A DNA stretch of 64,000 nt from Nitrospirillum viridazoti CBAmc (GTDB lineage Bacteria > Pseudomonadota > Alphaproteobacteria > Azospirillales > Azospirillaceae): the NCBI RefSeq assembly GCF_000730165.1, contig NZ_CP022111.1, positions 186,001 through 250,000 of the forward strand, read 5' to 3'. The translations under genes and the position numbers were made by a program. Shown here piece by piece: positions 33,731-42,913 of the stretch. The notes under the pieces were generated by a model. The model saw only the letters and a list, made by a program, of their open reading frames with translations. It did not search any database and was not told the origin of the DNA. Every line of letters begins with the position of its first letter. Position 1 is the first letter of the stretch.

Positions 33731-34477
33731 ATGATTTTCACCGACGCTGACGCACGGCCCACGGGTGCAAGCACCCAGGAAGGTCACCCCAACCGTTTCC
33801 GGCCCCACCGGGGGGCGCCCCTGGGCGCCGCCGGTGCCGTCGCGGGCGCGCGCGTCCTTGCCGGTCGCGGCCTGCTGGCGTTGGTCCTGGCGGGCGCCGG
33901 GTTGAACCTCGGGGGATGCGCTGGCCAGCTGGTGCCCCAGGCCTTGTTCCATGATGGCCCCGAGGATCCGGAGCCCATGGCCAATGACGCCAGCAGCAAG
34001 GCCCTGTTGTTGGGTGAGCGCCCCGTGCGCCGCGTGGGGCCGCCGCCCGATGTGTGGCCCAACCTGGCCTCCGTGCCGGAACGACCGAAGGACGTGCCCG
34101 ATCCCGCCACCCGGCAGAAGGACATGGACGCCCTGCTGGCGGACCGGACGGCGGCGGGCTCCATCGCCACGGACCTGAACAAGTACCAGGCCTCCCCCGA
34201 CCAGCAGTCCGTGCAGCGCGCCACCTCGTCCAACGCCCTGTTCGGCGGCCCGTCCGCCGGCGGCCAGGCCGCGCCCAGCCAGAGCAAGATGCCGGTGGTG
34301 CCCAGCGCGCCGCCCGCCGTGCCGGGCCGCGTGCCCGACGCCGTGCCGGCCGTCCCTGTCGCCGCCCCGCAAGCCAAGCCTGCCGGTACCGCCGCCGCCC
34401 CTGCCGCCACCGGCGCCGCGGCTAGCCAGGCTGGTGCCCCCGCCGCCAACGGCACCAGCCAGACCCCCCAGAACTGA
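33731..34477 (+). CDS. Putative lipoprotein, Pro/Ala-rich C-terminus
   Basis: 248 residues. A hydrophobic run LLALVLAGAGLNLGGCAG gives a lipobox with Cys63, so the mature protein should be lipidated at the membrane. The middle contains VWPNLASVPERPKDVP and RQKDMDALLADRTAAGSIA, a pattern seen in alphaproteobacterial envelope lipoproteins. The tail is low-complexity Pro/Ala/Val. The N-terminus before the lipobox is unusually long, and the true start may be later, but no better start codon is visible. Confidence 0.68.
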   Translation: MIFTDADARPTGASTQEGHPNRFRPHRGAPLGAAGAVAGARVLAGRGLLALVLAGAGLNLGGCAGQLVPQALFHDGPEDPEPMANDASSKALLLGERPVRRVGPPPDVWPNLASVPERPKDVPDPATRQKDMDALLADRTAAGSIATDLNKYQASPDQQSVQRATSSNALFGGPSAGGQAAPSQSKMPVVPSAPPAVPGRVPDAVPAVPVAAPQAKPAGTAAAPAATGAAASQAGAPAANGTSQTPQN

Positions 34478-34680
34478 TCCGGCACATCCCGGGCCCGCAT
34501 GGCCCGTGGGGGCAGGATTGCGGCGGAAAATTAGCTGGGCGCGGGTGTTCTTGTAAGCAAATGTCTTGAAACGGGATGCCCGCCCTGTGGAAATTGCTGT
34601 CGCCCGGCTTCGGCCGGGACGATACAAACCCATCGGTCACCATGCCTCCCATCCACCCTGAAATCGGTACAGACCGTCCC

Positions 34681-35898
34681 ATGAACGAAGAGTTCCACCG
34701 CATTAAGCGCCTGCCGCCCTATGTGTTCGCCGAAGTGAACGCGATGAAGGCGCGAGCTCGCGCGGCCGGTGAGGACATCATCGATCTCGGCATGGGCAAC
34801 CCCGACCAGCCCACCCCGCCCCACATCGTGGAAAAGCTGGTGGAGGCCGTGCGCAATCCCAAGACGCACCGCTATTCCATGTCCCGCGGCATCCCCGGCC
34901 TGCGCAAGGCGATCTCCGCCTATTACAAGCGCCGATTCGACGTCGACATCGACCCGGAGACGGAGGCCTGCGTCACCATCGGCTCCAAGGAAGGGCTGGC
35001 CAACCTGGCCCAGGCCATCACCAGCCCGGGCGACGTCATCCTGGTGCCCAATCCCTCATACCCCATCCACCCTTTCGGCTTCATGCTGGCGGGGGCGGCC
35101 CTGCGGCATATCCCGGTGGTGGAGGGCGTGGACAATTTCGTGGAGACGCTGGAACGCGCCATCCGCCACTCGGTGCCCAAGCCCATCGCCGTCATCGTCA
35201 GCTTCCCGGCCAACCCGACGACGCAGACGGTCACGCTGGACTTCTACCGCCCGATCGTGGAGCTGTGCCTGAAGCACGGCATCTACATCCTGTCGGACAT
35301 CGCGTACGCGGAGATCTATTTCGACGGCAACCCGCCGCCGTCCATCCTGCAGATCCCCGAGGCGCGCGACATCACGGTGGAATTCAACAGCCTCAGCAAG
35401 ACCTACAACATGCCGGGCTGGCGCGTGGGCTTCGGCGTGGGCTCCAAGAAGCTCATCGGCGCGCTGGCCAAGTTCAAATCCTATGTCGACTATGGCGCCT
35501 TCACCCCCATCCAGGTGGCGGCCACCGCCGCGTTGAACGGGCCGCAGGACTGCGTGGAGGAAATCCGCCAAATGTACAAGGCGCGCCGCGACGCCCTGAT
35601 CGATGGCCTGGCGTCCGCCGGCTGGGACGTGCCGCCGCCGGCCGCCACCATGTTCGTCTGGGCCCGCATTCCCGAGCCCTTCCGCGCCATGGGCTCGCTG
35701 GAATTCTCCAAGCTGCTGTTGCAGGAGGCGCAGGTCGCCGTCTCCCCCGGCATCGGCTTTGGCGAGTATGGCGACGAGCATGTGCGCTTCGGCCTGGTGG
35801 AAAACGTCCAGCGCATCCGCCAGGCCTGCCGCAACATCCGGGGCTTCCTGCACCGGACTGGCAACGGTGGCGACGCTGCCTCCAAGAAAGTGATCTAA
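34681..35898 (+). CDS. PLP-dependent class I aminotransferase (AlaC / LL-DAP-aminotransferase-like)
   Basis: 405 residues of fold-type I. The PLP Lys lies in FNSLSKTYNMPGWRVGFGVGS; substrate- and cofactor-binding blocks are DLGMGNPDQPTPPHIVEKL, HRYSMSRGIPGLRKAI and SFPANPTTQTV. Homologues in this position are annotated as alanine:2-oxoglutarate aminotransferase or LL-diaminopimelate aminotransferase. It is followed directly by homoserine dehydrogenase, so a role in aspartate-family or alanine metabolism fits. ATG 34681 is the conserved start (MNEEFHRIKRLPPYVF); the frame is open upstream. Confidence 0.9.
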   Translation: MNEEFHRIKRLPPYVFAEVNAMKARARAAGEDIIDLGMGNPDQPTPPHIVEKLVEAVRNPKTHRYSMSRGIPGLRKAISAYYKRRFDVDIDPETEACVTIGSKEGLANLAQAITSPGDVILVPNPSYPIHPFGFMLAGAALRHIPVVEGVDNFVETLERAIRHSVPKPIAVIVSFPANPTTQTVTLDFYRPIVELCLKHGIYILSDIAYAEIYFDGNPPPSILQIPEARDITVEFNSLSKTYNMPGWRVGFGVGSKKLIGALAKFKSYVDYGAFTPIQVAATAALNGPQDCVEEIRQMYKARRDALIDGLASAGWDVPPPAATMFVWARIPEPFRAMGSLEFSKLLLQEAQVAVSPGIGFGEYGDEHVRFGLVENVQRIRQACRNIRGFLHRTGNGGDAASKKVI

Positions 35899-35930
35899 GT
35901 CTGATGGTTGCGGTCGATAAGGGGGAAAGC

Positions 35931-37226
35931 ATGGGTACGGCACCGCTGCGCGTGGGCATTGCGGGTCTTGGCACCGTCGGCGCCGGGGTCCTGAAGCTGC
36001 TCGCCACCCAAGGCGACCTGCTGGCCCGGCGTGTTGGCCGGCCGATGGTGGTCACGTCCGTCAGCGCCCGCGACCGCAACCGTGACCGGGGCGTCGATCT
36101 GTCGTCCGTGCGCTGGTACGACAACGCCGTCGACCTGGCGTCGGACGACCAGGTCGACGTGGTGGTGGAGTTGATCGGCGGGTCGGACGGCATCGCCGCC
36201 CGCACCGTCGAGACGGCCCTGGCCCATGGCAAGCATGTGGTCACCGCCAACAAGGCGCTGCTGGCCCACCACGGCACGGCGCTGGCCACCCAGGCCGAAG
36301 CCCAGGGCCTGACCCTGGCGTTCGAGGCGGCGGTGGCTGGCGGCATCCCCGTCATCAAGGGCCTGCGCGAAGGCCTGGCCGCCAATCAGGTGCGCGAGGT
36401 GCACGGCATCCTGAACGGCACCTGCAACTACATCCTGACCGAGATGCGGACCACGGGCCGTGACTTCGGCGACGTCCTGGCCGAGGCCCAGGCCAAGGGC
36501 TATGCCGAGGCCGATCCCAGCTTCGACATCGATGGCGTGGACGCGGCGCACAAGCTGGCCATCCTGACCTCCGTCGCCTTCGGCACGCGGGTGGACTTCG
36601 CCAATGTGCATGTCGAGGGCATCCGCCACATCTCCGCCCTGGACATCGACTACGCCGGGCAGCTGGGCTACCGCATCAAGTTGCTGGGCATCGCGCGCCG
36701 GACGGAAAACGGCATCGAGCAGCGGGTGAACCCCTGCATGGTGCCGGTCGGTTCCCTCATCGCCGCCACCGACGGGGTGTTCAACGCCGTGGTCGCCGAC
36801 AGCGATTTCGCCGACAAGGTGGCGCTGGTGGGCCGGGGGGCCGGAGCGGGGCCCACCGCTTCGGCCGTGGTCGCGGACCTGGTGGATATCGCCATCGGCC
36901 GCCGCACCCCCACCTTCGCCGTACCCGCCGGCCAACTGGCACCCCTGACTCCTGCCCCCTTGTCGGCGCGGCGCGGACGGTATTATGTGCGCCTCATGGT
37001 GGTCGACCGTCCGGGCGTCATCGCCGACGTCGCCGCGGCCCTGCGCGACCAGAACGTCTCCATGGAGTCGTTCCTGCAGCGGGGGCGGGCGCCAGGTGAG
37101 GCCGTTCCGGTGGTGCTGACCACCCACGATACGGAAGAAGTGGCGATGCTGCGCGCCCTGGCCGTCATAGGCGGGCTGGACGCGGTTCAGGAAACCCCGC
37201 GCATGATCCGTATCGAGGATTATTGA
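35931..37226 (+). CDS. hom: Homoserine dehydrogenase
   Basis: 431-residue NAD(P)H-dependent enzyme reducing aspartate semialdehyde to homoserine for threonine and methionine. N-terminal Rossmann VGIAGLGTVGAGVLKLL; catalytic-domain blocks HGKHVVTANKALLAHHG, GILNGTCNYILTEM and YAEADPSFDIDGVDAAHK; a C-terminal ACT domain (VRLMVVDRPGVIADVAAAL) for feedback control. ATG 35931 is preferred, with GGGGGAAAGC directly upstream; ATG 35904 is in frame. It begins 32 bp after the aminotransferase. Confidence 0.95.
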   Translation: MGTAPLRVGIAGLGTVGAGVLKLLATQGDLLARRVGRPMVVTSVSARDRNRDRGVDLSSVRWYDNAVDLASDDQVDVVVELIGGSDGIAARTVETALAHGKHVVTANKALLAHHGTALATQAEAQGLTLAFEAAVAGGIPVIKGLREGLAANQVREVHGILNGTCNYILTEMRTTGRDFGDVLAEAQAKGYAEADPSFDIDGVDAAHKLAILTSVAFGTRVDFANVHVEGIRHISALDIDYAGQLGYRIKLLGIARRTENGIEQRVNPCMVPVGSLIAATDGVFNAVVADSDFADKVALVGRGAGAGPTASAVVADLVDIAIGRRTPTFAVPAGQLAPLTPAPLSARRGRYYVRLMVVDRPGVIADVAAALRDQNVSMESFLQRGRAPGEAVPVVLTTHDTEEVAMLRALAVIGGLDAVQETPRMIRIEDY

Positions 37227-37240
37227 CACACCACCGTCAC

Positions 37241-37267
37241 GGACCCCGTCCTTATAATAAGGGGTCC
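37241..37267. repeat. Hairpin in the hom-glpX gap
   Basis: GGACC...CCTTA-TAA-TAAGG-GGTCC can form a long stem with a 4-nt bulge (or GGACCCC with GGGGTCC). It lies 14 bp after the hom stop and 31 bp before the glpX start. No T-run follows, so it may be an mRNA processing or stability element rather than a terminator. Confidence 0.35.
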
Positions 37268-37297
37268 GACGGCAAACAGACTCAGGGGAAGATGACT

Positions 37298-38323
37298 ATG
37301 AGCAAGGCTATCGAGGCGCCCGTCGATCCGAAGGGCGACATCAGCCTGGTTATGGACCGTAACCTGGCCCTGGAAGCGGTGCGCGTGACCGAGGCGGCCG
37401 CCTTGTCCGCCTCGCTGCTGATGGGCCGCGGTGATGAAAAGGCCGCCGACCAGGCCGCCGTGGATGCCATGCGCAAGGCCCTGAACAGCCTGGCCATCGA
37501 CGGCACCGTGGTGATCGGCGAGGGTGAGCGCGACGAGGCGCCGATGCTGTACATCGGGGAGAAGGTGGGCAGCGGCCATGGTCCCAAGATCGACATCGCG
37601 CTCGACCCACTGGAAGGCACCACCATCACCGCCACCGGCGGCCCCAACGCCCTGGCGGTCATCGCCATGGCGGAATCGGGCGGCTTCCTGAACGCCCCCG
37701 ATGTTTACATGGACAAGATCGCCGTGGGCGCCGGCCTGCCCGAGGGCGTGGTCGACATCGATGAGAAGATCGAGACCAACCTGAAGAACCTGGCCCTGGC
37801 CAAGCATGCCACGGTGGAGGAACTGGTGGTCTGCATCCTGGACCGCCCCCGACACCGCGAGCTGATCGCCCGCGTGCGCGCCGCCGGCGCCCGCATCATG
37901 CTGATCGGCGATGGCGACGTGTCCGGTGTCATCTCCACTGCGCAGCCCGACAGCGGCATCGACCTGTATGTCGGTTCCGGCGGCGCGCCGGAAGGCGTGC
38001 TGGCCGCCGCCGCCCTGCGCTGCATCGGCGGCCAGATGCAGGGCCGCCTGCTGTTCCGCAACGACGACGAACGCGCCCGCGCCAAGCGCTGGGGCGTCAC
38101 CGACCTGGACCGCAAGTATGGCCTGACGGACCTCGCCAGCGGCAACGTCATGTTCGCCGCCACCGGCGTGACCACCGGCACCATGCTGCGCGGTGTGCGC
38201 CGCTTCCCCGGCGGGGCCTACACCCATTCAGTGATTATGCGGTCGAAGAGCGGCACGGTGCGCTATGTTGAGGCGCACCACAATCTCCGCACCAAGACCA
38301 AATTCATTCCGGATGCAGAATAA
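37298..38323 (+). CDS. glpX: Class II fructose-1,6-bisphosphatase
   Basis: 341-residue Mg/Mn-dependent phosphatase of gluconeogenesis, removing the 1-phosphate of fructose-1,6-bisphosphate in the cytoplasm. Li-sensitive phosphatase signatures: DGTVVIGEGERDEAPMLYIGE and IDIALDPLEGTT; further GlpX blocks are VGSGGAPEGVLAAAALRC and TGVTTGTMLRGVR. Two close ATGs (37292, 37298) follow AGGGGAAG; 37298 has the better spacing. It is followed almost directly by recJ. The order hom-glpX-recJ is common in Rhodospirillales. Confidence 0.94.
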   Translation: MSKAIEAPVDPKGDISLVMDRNLALEAVRVTEAAALSASLLMGRGDEKAADQAAVDAMRKALNSLAIDGTVVIGEGERDEAPMLYIGEKVGSGHGPKIDIALDPLEGTTITATGGPNALAVIAMAESGGFLNAPDVYMDKIAVGAGLPEGVVDIDEKIETNLKNLALAKHATVEELVVCILDRPRHRELIARVRAAGARIMLIGDGDVSGVISTAQPDSGIDLYVGSGGAPEGVLAAAALRCIGGQMQGRLLFRNDDERARAKRWGVTDLDRKYGLTDLASGNVMFAATGVTTGTMLRGVRRFPGGAYTHSVIMRSKSGTVRYVEAHHNLRTKTKFIPDAE

Positions 38324-38324
38324 C

Positions 38325-40175
38325 ATGACGTTCTTGAGCTCGCCGGCGGGGGACAATCCCGCCGGGGAGCCTCGCCCCCTGTTGGGGGTCTCGCGGTCCG
38401 CCACCGGCCGGCGCTGGCTGGCCCGTCCGCATGACGAGCGGCTGGCCCTGGCCCATGCCCAGCGCGGCGGCCTGCCGGAACTGGTGGGCCGGGTCCTGGC
38501 GGCCCGTGGTGTCGACCTGGACCAGGCCGAGGATTTCCTGGGCCCCACGCTGAAACGCTTCCTGCCCGACCCGCACGCCCTACTGGACATGCAGGCCGCG
38601 GCGGAGCATCTGGCCGATGCCGTCCGGCGCGGCCGGCGCTTGGCTGTCTTCGGCGACTACGACGTCGACGGCGCCACCTCTTCCGCGCTGCTGGTGCGCT
38701 TCTTCCGCGCCGTTGGCGCCGACATCCAGGCCTACATCCCCGACCGCATCAATGAAGGCTACGGCCCCAACGCCCCGGCGCTGCTGCGCCTGCGCGAGGC
38801 CGGGGTGGACCTGGTCATCACGGTCGATTGCGGCGTGACCTCGTTCGAGCCCCTGGCCGCCGCCGCGCAGGCCGGGCTGGAGGTCATCGTCGTCGATCAT
38901 CACAAGGCGGAACCGGCCCTGCCCAAGGCCCATGCCGTGGTGAACCCCAACCGCCTCGACGAGACCGTGACTGACCGCCTGGGCACCCTGGCGGCGGTGG
39001 GCGTCAGCTTCCTGCTGGTGGTGGCGGTCAACCGGATCCTGCGCGCCACCGGCTGGTACGCCAACCGGGCGGAGCCGGACCTGATGGGCTGGCTGGACCT
39101 GGTGGCGTTGGGCACCGTTTGCGACGTGGTGCCCCTGGTGGGCCTGAACCGCGCCCTGGTGGCGCAGGGCCTGAAGGTGATGAGTCGCCGCAACAACGTG
39201 GGTCTGGCCGCCCTGGCCGACGTCGCCGGCATCAATGAACGCATGGACGCCTACCACGCCGGCTATATCCTGGGGCCGCGCGTCAATGCCGGCGGCCGGG
39301 TGGGCCGCGCCGACCTCGGCACCCGCCTGCTGTCCACCGAGGACCCGGTGGAGGCGCGCGACCTGGCGGCCCAGTTGCACACCCTGAATGCCGAGCGCCG
39401 GGCGATCGAGGCCCTGGTGCTGGAAGAGGCCATCGCCATGGTGGAGGCGCAGGCCGCCACCGACGCCCTGCTCAGCCCTGGGGCCGGCGCCGGGGCGCTG
39501 GTGATCGCGGGGGCGGGCTGGCATCCCGGCGTCATCGGCATCGTCGCCTCCCGCCTCAAGGAGCGCTATGGCGTGCCGGCCTGCGTGGTGGCGCTGGAGG
39601 GCGGCATCGGCAAGGCCTCGGGCCGCTCGGTCCGGGGCATCGATTTGGGCTCGGCCGTCATCGCCGCCCGCCAGGCCGGCCTGCTGATGGCCGGCGGCGG
39701 CCACGCCATGGCGGCGGGGTTCACCGTGGCGGAGGACAGGCTGGCCGACCTGCGCGCCTTCCTGGCCGACCGTATCGCGCAGCAGACAGCGGGGCAGGGC
39801 CCGTTGGTGCCCACCCTGCACCTGGATGGCGTGGTGTCGGTGCGCGGCGCCTCCGCCGACCTGCTGGGCCACATCACCCGCCTGGGCCCCTTCGGCACCG
39901 GCAATTCCGAACCGCGCCTGGCCGTGGCCGACGCCCGCATCGTGCGGGCCGACGTGGTGGGTGGCAACCATGTGCGCTGCATCCTGTCCTCGGCCGATGG
40001 CGCCCGCCTCAAAGCCATCGCCTTCCGCGCCATGGATGAGGATCTGGGGCCGGCCCTGCTGAACCATGGCGGCCGGCCCATGCACCTGGCCGGCACCCTG
40101 CGCGCCGACCGTTGGAACGGGGCGGAGGGCGTGCAGCTCACCATTGATGACGCCGCTTTGCCGGGCGCATCGTGA
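38325..40175 (+). CDS. recJ: Single-stranded-DNA-specific exonuclease RecJ
   Basis: 616-residue 5'-3' ssDNA exonuclease of recombinational and mismatch repair. DHH-family motifs are visible in order: AVFGDYDVDGATSSALL (motif I), VDCGVTSFEPL (II), VIVVDHHKAE (DHH, III), LGTVCDVVPL (IV), then DHHA1 with SGRSVRGIDL and GGGHAMAAGFTV, and a C-terminal OB fold. ATG 38325 lies just after the glpX stop; ATG 38313, overlapping glpX by 11 bp, is an alternative. Confidence 0.94.
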   Translation: MTFLSSPAGDNPAGEPRPLLGVSRSATGRRWLARPHDERLALAHAQRGGLPELVGRVLAARGVDLDQAEDFLGPTLKRFLPDPHALLDMQAAAEHLADAVRRGRRLAVFGDYDVDGATSSALLVRFFRAVGADIQAYIPDRINEGYGPNAPALLRLREAGVDLVITVDCGVTSFEPLAAAAQAGLEVIVVDHHKAEPALPKAHAVVNPNRLDETVTDRLGTLAAVGVSFLLVVAVNRILRATGWYANRAEPDLMGWLDLVALGTVCDVVPLVGLNRALVAQGLKVMSRRNNVGLAALADVAGINERMDAYHAGYILGPRVNAGGRVGRADLGTRLLSTEDPVEARDLAAQLHTLNAERRAIEALVLEEAIAMVEAQAATDALLSPGAGAGALVIAGAGWHPGVIGIVASRLKERYGVPACVVALEGGIGKASGRSVRGIDLGSAVIAARQAGLLMAGGGHAMAAGFTVAEDRLADLRAFLADRIAQQTAGQGPLVPTLHLDGVVSVRGASADLLGHITRLGPFGTGNSEPRLAVADARIVRADVVGGNHVRCILSSADGARLKAIAFRAMDEDLGPALLNHGGRPMHLAGTLRADRWNGAEGVQLTIDDAALPGAS

Positions 40176-40790
40176 AGCCGGCGACATTTATCCCGGTCGG
40201 GTAGGGCGATGCGGCGGATTTGCGCCGTTGGGTCACTATACGAAAGTAAGAAAGCCGTCACGGAGCCCCACCGGGGCTACGGTGGCGATGATTTCCATAT
40301 TTTCCGCTTCCAGCCGGATGTATGTCGGCCAGCGTTACGTTGTTGGCATTAGGTGTCAGCCGCAACTATGCCCGCGTACCGTCGGCTAAATGCCATTGCG
40401 TGGGGTAGTTTAACCAAAACTATCTTTCCATCCGCTCTGAATCGCGGGCCTATTCCCCCATCTCCATTGCCGAGTCGGTTCAAATTATTGAGCGTATTAT
40501 TCTGTCGCATCGGAAGTAGCGATGTCCGACGGCGTCAGTTTATGCTTGGCGGTAACCGGGCTGTCACGGGTCCATCATTTTCCGATTGTGGGCGGGACTG
40601 GATTGACAGCGGCGCTGCATTAAACGATCCTTACGCGTGAAAGGTCATTCCGTTCTACCGTTACTCTCGGTGGGCTGTTGAATGGCCGGCGACCATAAAA
40701 ATCAAAGGGCCGATCATTACAACGCGGGAAGGTTCCAAGGCTCCGCCCGGGCAGCCGACGAGGACATCCGGGGGGGATGAGGGGGTATTG
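40176..40790. other. Long intergenic region after recJ
   Basis: 615 bp with lower GC than its neighbours and no convincing gene. Short open frames lack ribosome sites and coding-like codon use. A small perfect hairpin AGCCCC-ACC-GGGGCT (40264-40278) could end recJ transcripts. The promoter of the next gene should lie in the right-hand part. Confidence 0.5.
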
Positions 40791-42299
40791 ATGTCGGGAC
40801 AGCCTGGAACGAAACGGGTGGTTGTGGCCGCACCGGAAGCCTCGGCTGACGCGGCACCGGAATCGACCCTCAGCCGCCTGGAAACCCACTTCCGCACCCT
40901 GGATGAGGGGTCGCTGGTCCGTGTGGCCGCGGCGGTGGAGAAGGCCCGCGCGACGGAGACGGGGGCCGCCTCCGATGAACAGATCCTGACCTGCTTGCGG
41001 CCCATGCTGCGCAGCCTGCGGCCCGTGCGCGTGCCCACCTTCCAGCGGGCATTGTGCGTTTGCCTGGAACCCTACCTGATCGATGCCGACTCCGTGGGCG
41101 GTGCGCGTCGGGCGGTGGTGGCCCGGTCCAGTCTGGCGCCCTGGTGGCGCCTGCTCATGGGGTCCCCCTACCGGCCGCGCCTGGCGGCGGCCACGGCGGA
41201 ATATCGCAACGCCGTGGCGTCGGAGCGGCAGGACGAGATCGACGCTGTCGTCCAGTTCGGCCGCAGCATCGCGGCGGAGGCCACCACCACCCTGTTGGCG
41301 GAGGCGGCGCAGTCCGCCGTGCGCAAGCGCGAGCTGGAAGTGTTGCTGGGCAGCGCGCGCGCGTTCGAGGACGCGGCCGAGATCGCGCGCATCCTGGGCC
41401 TGGATCCGCTGCTGACCCCCTGGTTCGACCAGATCCGCGCGGTGTGCCCGCGCACGGCGGACGGCCGGGTGCACGACTTCAATCCCCAGGGCACGGTCAT
41501 CGCCAAGAACGGCTACATGCACCTGCACGCCGCCGACCGCGAGGTGGTCGACTATTACTTCCACGGCCTGTTGCGCCTGCTGACCCAGCCGTGGCAGTCG
41601 CTGCGTCTGGTGCGCCTCCTGTCGGCCGATCTGCTGCGTGCCGGCGGCGACAACGCCGGCCTGCAGATGATTCCGGCCAAGCTGTTCGGCGACCTTACCC
41701 GCACCTTGGCGGAGATCGGGCGCACGGCGGCGGGCGACCGGGGCATGACCCGGCGGGTCTGGCTGATGACCTGCGCCCGCCTCATCTCCGACGCCGGCGC
41801 CATGGTGCAGGGCATGGCGGAAGAGGTGAGGGAGTTCGGCAACGCCGGATGGGAGACCATGATGGTCGAGGCCCGGCAGAAGGTGACGCAGGCGGCCGAC
41901 CAGTTCGCCAGCGTGGCGGTTCGCGACGCGGCCCTGGTGCTGCCCCAGAGGGAAGTGCGCGAGAAGCTGGAGGTGCGGCTGGTGCCTGACATGGCCCACA
42001 GCCCCACGGATGACGAGGTGTCGGTGGCCCAGGCGGCCGCCACCCTATTCACCGCCTGCCGCAAGGTGGCGGAAAAGGAGGGCTTCGACCGGTCCATCCG
42101 TGCCAAGGAGGCGGATTTGGAGGCCACCTTCCAGACGGCCATCACCTTCCGCTTCGAATATCTGCGGGCGCGCGGCAAGAACAAGGCCGTGTCCGCCCAA
42201 CTGCAGGCGCTGGAGAAGGTCTTGCGCTCCATGCCCAAGACCGAACCCATGCTGGACCTGATCCTGAAGGCGGAACGCGCCATCGAACGCTTTCGCTGA
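40791..42299 (+). CDS. Conserved-looking protein of unknown function, 503 residues
   Basis: 502-503 residues, mostly alpha-helical by composition, with no signal peptide or membrane helix. Acidic, Ala-rich start; HDFNPQGTVIAKNGYMHLHAADREVVDYYFHGLLRLL in the middle; and a basic helical C-terminus (RFEYLRARGKNKAVSAQLQALEKVLRSM). ATG 40791 follows a G-rich ribosome site. Codon use is core-like. No family recognised. It lies just before tRNA-Glu, outside the integrase-bearing accessory segment. Confidence 0.72.
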   Translation: MSGQPGTKRVVVAAPEASADAAPESTLSRLETHFRTLDEGSLVRVAAAVEKARATETGAASDEQILTCLRPMLRSLRPVRVPTFQRALCVCLEPYLIDADSVGGARRAVVARSSLAPWWRLLMGSPYRPRLAAATAEYRNAVASERQDEIDAVVQFGRSIAAEATTTLLAEAAQSAVRKRELEVLLGSARAFEDAAEIARILGLDPLLTPWFDQIRAVCPRTADGRVHDFNPQGTVIAKNGYMHLHAADREVVDYYFHGLLRLLTQPWQSLRLVRLLSADLLRAGGDNAGLQMIPAKLFGDLTRTLAEIGRTAAGDRGMTRRVWLMTCARLISDAGAMVQGMAEEVREFGNAGWETMMVEARQKVTQAADQFASVAVRDAALVLPQREVREKLEVRLVPDMAHSPTDDEVSVAQAAATLFTACRKVAEKEGFDRSIRAKEADLEATFQTAITFRFEYLRARGKNKAVSAQLQALEKVLRSMPKTEPMLDLILKAERAIERFR

Positions 42300-42392
42300 C
42301 CAGGAACCATCACCGTTTTCCCGCCCGATCCGGCCGCGCTAACAGGCAGACCCCCTATGCGCGAAAACCGGTGGGCGGGACTTTTTATCCGC

Positions 42393-42421
42393 TTGCCTTA
42401 TCGGGGCCGGATCATTATGTA
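42393..42421 (+). promoter_or_regulatory. Sigma-70-type promoter for tRNA-Glu
   Basis: -35 TTGCCT (42393-42398), 17-bp spacer and -10 TATGTA (42416-42421), with the mature tRNA starting 12 bp later. The spacing is ideal and it stands in the right place for a tRNA promoter. Confidence 0.6.
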
Positions 42422-42432
42422 TCCACCCCGCT

Positions 42433-42508
<76 letters not shown>

Positions 42509-42592
42509 CGCTTCCAGCGTTTGGGCTGGATTTTGCGGGACAATCTGGGGACAAATGGGATCCGCGGGACATCCAGCGGAGACAGCTTTCCC

Positions 42593-42836
42593 ATGGCTAC
42601 CATCGCTCCCCGGAAGAACCGGGAAGGCCAGGTCATTGGCTACCAGGTGAAGATCCGGCGCACCGGCTTCCCCACCCAATCCAAAACCTTCGAGACCAGG
42701 ACCGACGCGAAGCGTTGGGCCGCCGAGATGGAATCGGAAATCTCCCGTGGCGTCTTCGTCGATCGCAGCGAGGCGGAGCGCAACACCCTAGGCGACCTGA
42801 TACGCCGCTATCAGGCGGAGATCACACCCACCAAGC
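42593..42836 (+). pseudogene. Tyrosine-type integrase, N-terminal part (interrupted by IS66)
   Basis: About 81 codons starting MATIAPRKNREGQVIGYQVKIRR. This is the arm-binding/AP2-like start of phage and island integrases, followed by KTFETRTDAKRWAAEMESEISRG and the beginning of the core-binding domain. GGAGAC lies upstream of ATG 42593. The gene lies 84 bp after tRNA-Glu and is cut at 42836 by the IS66 element. Deleting the element and one target repeat restores the frame into the fragment starting at 46014. Confidence 0.85.
42829..42836 (+). repeat. Target-site duplication of IS66, left copy
   Basis: CACCAAGC, identical to 46014-46021. Eight bases is the duplication length typical of IS66-family insertions. 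Confidence 0.92.
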
Positions 42837-42913
42837 GTAAGCGTCAGCGCAGCCCCGCCTTCCCATGGCGTTATTGATGGGCATGCTTGCCGCTCGGCTT
42901 GAGTGGTGGACGC

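Noticed and set aside
30936-33734. A 932-codon Gly/Arg-rich frame opposite phaC
   Set aside because: It is the antisense of phaC. The apparent Gly repeats are the complement of the Ala/Pro-rich PhaC tail.
35265-35930. Long N-terminal extension of homoserine dehydrogenase overlapping the aminotransferase
   Set aside because: It is an out-of-frame reading of the aminotransferase gene. GGGGGAAAGC before ATG 35931 and the Rossmann start settle the true start.
37223-37257. TTGACA (37223) with TATAAT (37254) as a glpX promoter
   Set aside because: The spacing is about 24 bp, far from 17, and the -10-like box lies inside a hairpin loop and stem. Read-through from hom is simpler.
40353-40640. A 95-codon frame in the gap after recJ
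   Set aside because: No ribosome-binding site, non-coding-like codon use and no recognisable sequence.
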